DNA of 5,841 bases, from the NCBI GenBank assembly GCA_021299075.1, contig JAJTFU010000010.1:1-5841 (forward strand), read 5' to 3'. Positions 5,352 through 5,841 of the stretch are shown piece by piece. Position numbers and translations under genes: made by a program. Source of the stretch: Novosphingobium sp. Its GTDB lineage: Bacteria > Pseudomonadota > Alphaproteobacteria > Sphingomonadales > Sphingomonadaceae. A model generated the notes under the pieces. It had not been told where the DNA came from. It worked only from the letters and a program-made list of their open reading frames with translations, and did no database searches. Position 1 is the first letter of the stretch, and every line of letters begins with the position of its first letter.

Positions 5352-5687
5352 TCAGGCCGCTACCAGCTTGCGATTCTCCTCGTCGCAAGCGTTATCAACC
5401 ATCACCCAGTCCTGTTTCATCACGAAACAGGCAACATCTACCAACTGGCACACACCATCCCGGGGTGTGCCAACAACACCTTCTCCGCCATTCTCAATAA
5501 CAACACCATCAAACACCCCCTCAATTCCTCGCTTTCCCCCACCCCCCATTCTCAATAACACCAGGCCCTGACTGGGATCTCCCGTCTCAGTCACTACTGC
5601 CTGTGCTAACACATCTCCCGCTAAACAGGCGGGCAACTCCTCAGCGATCAGCTCCTGGCAATTCATCTGCCGGGGGCTCATCGCCAT
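5352..5687 (-). CDS. 111-residue protein (hypothetical), strong ribosome binding site
   Basis: The ATG at 5687 is preceded by a perfect AGGAGG (plus-strand CCTCCT, 5695-5700) seven bases upstream, which fixes strand and start better than for any other gene here. A second ATG lies two codons in. The protein starts MAMSPRQMNCQELIAEELPA, is acidic and Val/Gly-rich, and has five Cys scattered along it. A low-complexity Gly-rich middle (RMGGGGKRGIEG) is followed by GVVIENGG, then CQLVDVACFVMKQDWVMV, and it ends ENRKLVAA. No membrane helix or catalytic motif is recognised. The last residues (LVAA) resemble the small hydrophobic C-termini recognised by ClpXP, which would imply a short-lived protein; this is speculative. 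It follows the gene ending at 5721 by 33 bases, probably in one operon. A plus-strand ORF across the same bases is His/Asn/Thr-rich and lacks a ribosome binding site. Confidence 0.7.
   Translation of the reverse strand: MAMSPRQMNCQELIAEELPACLAGDVLAQAVVTETGDPSQGLVLLRMGGGGKRGIEGVFDGVVIENGGEGVVGTPRDGVCQLVDVACFVMKQDWVMVDNACDEENRKLVAA
5488..5560 (-). repeat. Duplicated 15-mer inside the 111-residue gene
   Basis: CCATTCTCAATAACA occurs exactly at 5488-5502 and 5546-5560, 58 bases apart, inside the coding region. Because 58 is not a multiple of three, the two copies are translated in different frames (VIENG in one, VLLRMG in the other). G-runs on the coding strand lie between them. Confidence 0.7.
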
Positions 5688-5694
5688 TGCCTCG

Positions 5695-5700
5695 CCTCCT
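5695..5700 (-). promoter_or_regulatory. Ribosome binding site AGGAGG of the 111-residue gene
   Basis: The minus-strand AGGAGG matches the anti-Shine-Dalgarno core exactly and is spaced seven bases from the ATG at 5687, which is optimal. It decides between this minus-strand gene and the overlapping plus-strand ORF. Confidence 0.8.
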
Positions 5701-5720
5701 CACTTATCAACTCGCAAATC

Positions 5721-5841
5721 CTATCCGCTGAACGCTCCATGCGCCAGCAACCTTCCCCTCTCAACATCAACACCTATCTCGCAGCCTGCCTCGCACGGCT
5801 GCACCACACAGCGCCAGTGCTCCCGCACCCACGCGCTGTAG
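5721..5841 (-). CDS. C-terminal fragment of an unidentified protein (enters from the right edge)
   Basis: The minus strand is open from the right edge to a TAG at 5721-5723, giving 39 residues: it starts YSAWVREHWRCVVQPCEAGC and continues EIGVDVERGRLLAHGAFSG. The other two minus frames close sooner and are Gly/Ala/Arg-rich. The fragment has three closely spaced Cys (C-x4-C-x3-C) and several aromatic residues, which may be a metal-binding or disulfide cluster, but this cannot be judged without the N-terminus. The next gene's ribosome binding site begins 21 bases after its stop, so the two are likely cotranscribed. No family is recognised. Confidence 0.5.
   Translation of the reverse strand, partial: YSAWVREHWRCVVQPCEAGCEIGVDVERGRLLAHGAFSG

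Noticed and set aside
5247..5558. Plus-strand ORF of 103 codons
   Set aside because: It overlaps the minus-strand gene that has a perfect AGGAGG. Its His/Asn/Thr/Pro-rich product and lack of a ribosome binding site mark it as antisense.

Overview
This is a GC-rich window that looks like a piece of a phage, prophage or plasmid-like accessory region. The host cannot be fixed from the sequence: a picocyanobacterium or one of its phages would fit the GC-rich codon use and the many short palindromes between genes, but that is only a guess. There is no rRNA, tRNA, CRISPR array, transposase, integrase or recognisable replication gene. None of the proteins belongs to a family I can name with confidence.

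Positions 1-4416 (minus strand) hold a two-gene unit. A 43-residue, very basic protein (4285-4416) overlaps by ATGA the start of a very large protein that begins at 4288 and runs off the left edge. The large gene does not read in one frame. Protein-like sequence jumps frame near 4080, 2100, 720 and 109. Two of these jumps lie exactly on runs of identical bases (C4 at 4079-4082, G5 at 107-111). Joined, the segments give one polypeptide of more than 1,400 residues, rich in Ala, Gln, Arg and Asp, with a likely membrane helix near residues 113-132 and another hydrophobic segment at the window edge. The simplest reading is one long phage-structural-type gene broken by single-base indels, from sequencing error or recent decay. 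Programmed frameshifting is possible but no classical slippery heptamer is present.

Positions 4417-4803 are the divergent control region: a C-run/G-rich tract, a 15-bp GC-rich direct repeat, and six consecutive stem-loops between 4637 and 4801. The first four stem-loops lie inside a plausible 49-codon plus-strand ORF (4599-4748). The last two lie between it and an 86-residue plus-strand gene (4804-5064), and the final one stops two bases before that gene's ATG. A textbook intrinsic terminator at 5071-5095 closes the plus-strand unit.

Positions 5096-5351 are non-coding and packed with palindromes and short direct repeats. Positions 5352-5841 carry a second minus-strand unit: the C-terminus of an unidentified protein entering from the right edge (5721-5841), then a 111-residue protein (5352-5687) with a perfect AGGAGG ribosome binding site. 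The plus unit and this minus unit therefore converge on the palindrome cluster.

The most interesting parts are the stem-loop array of the plus-strand unit and the frame-broken giant protein.
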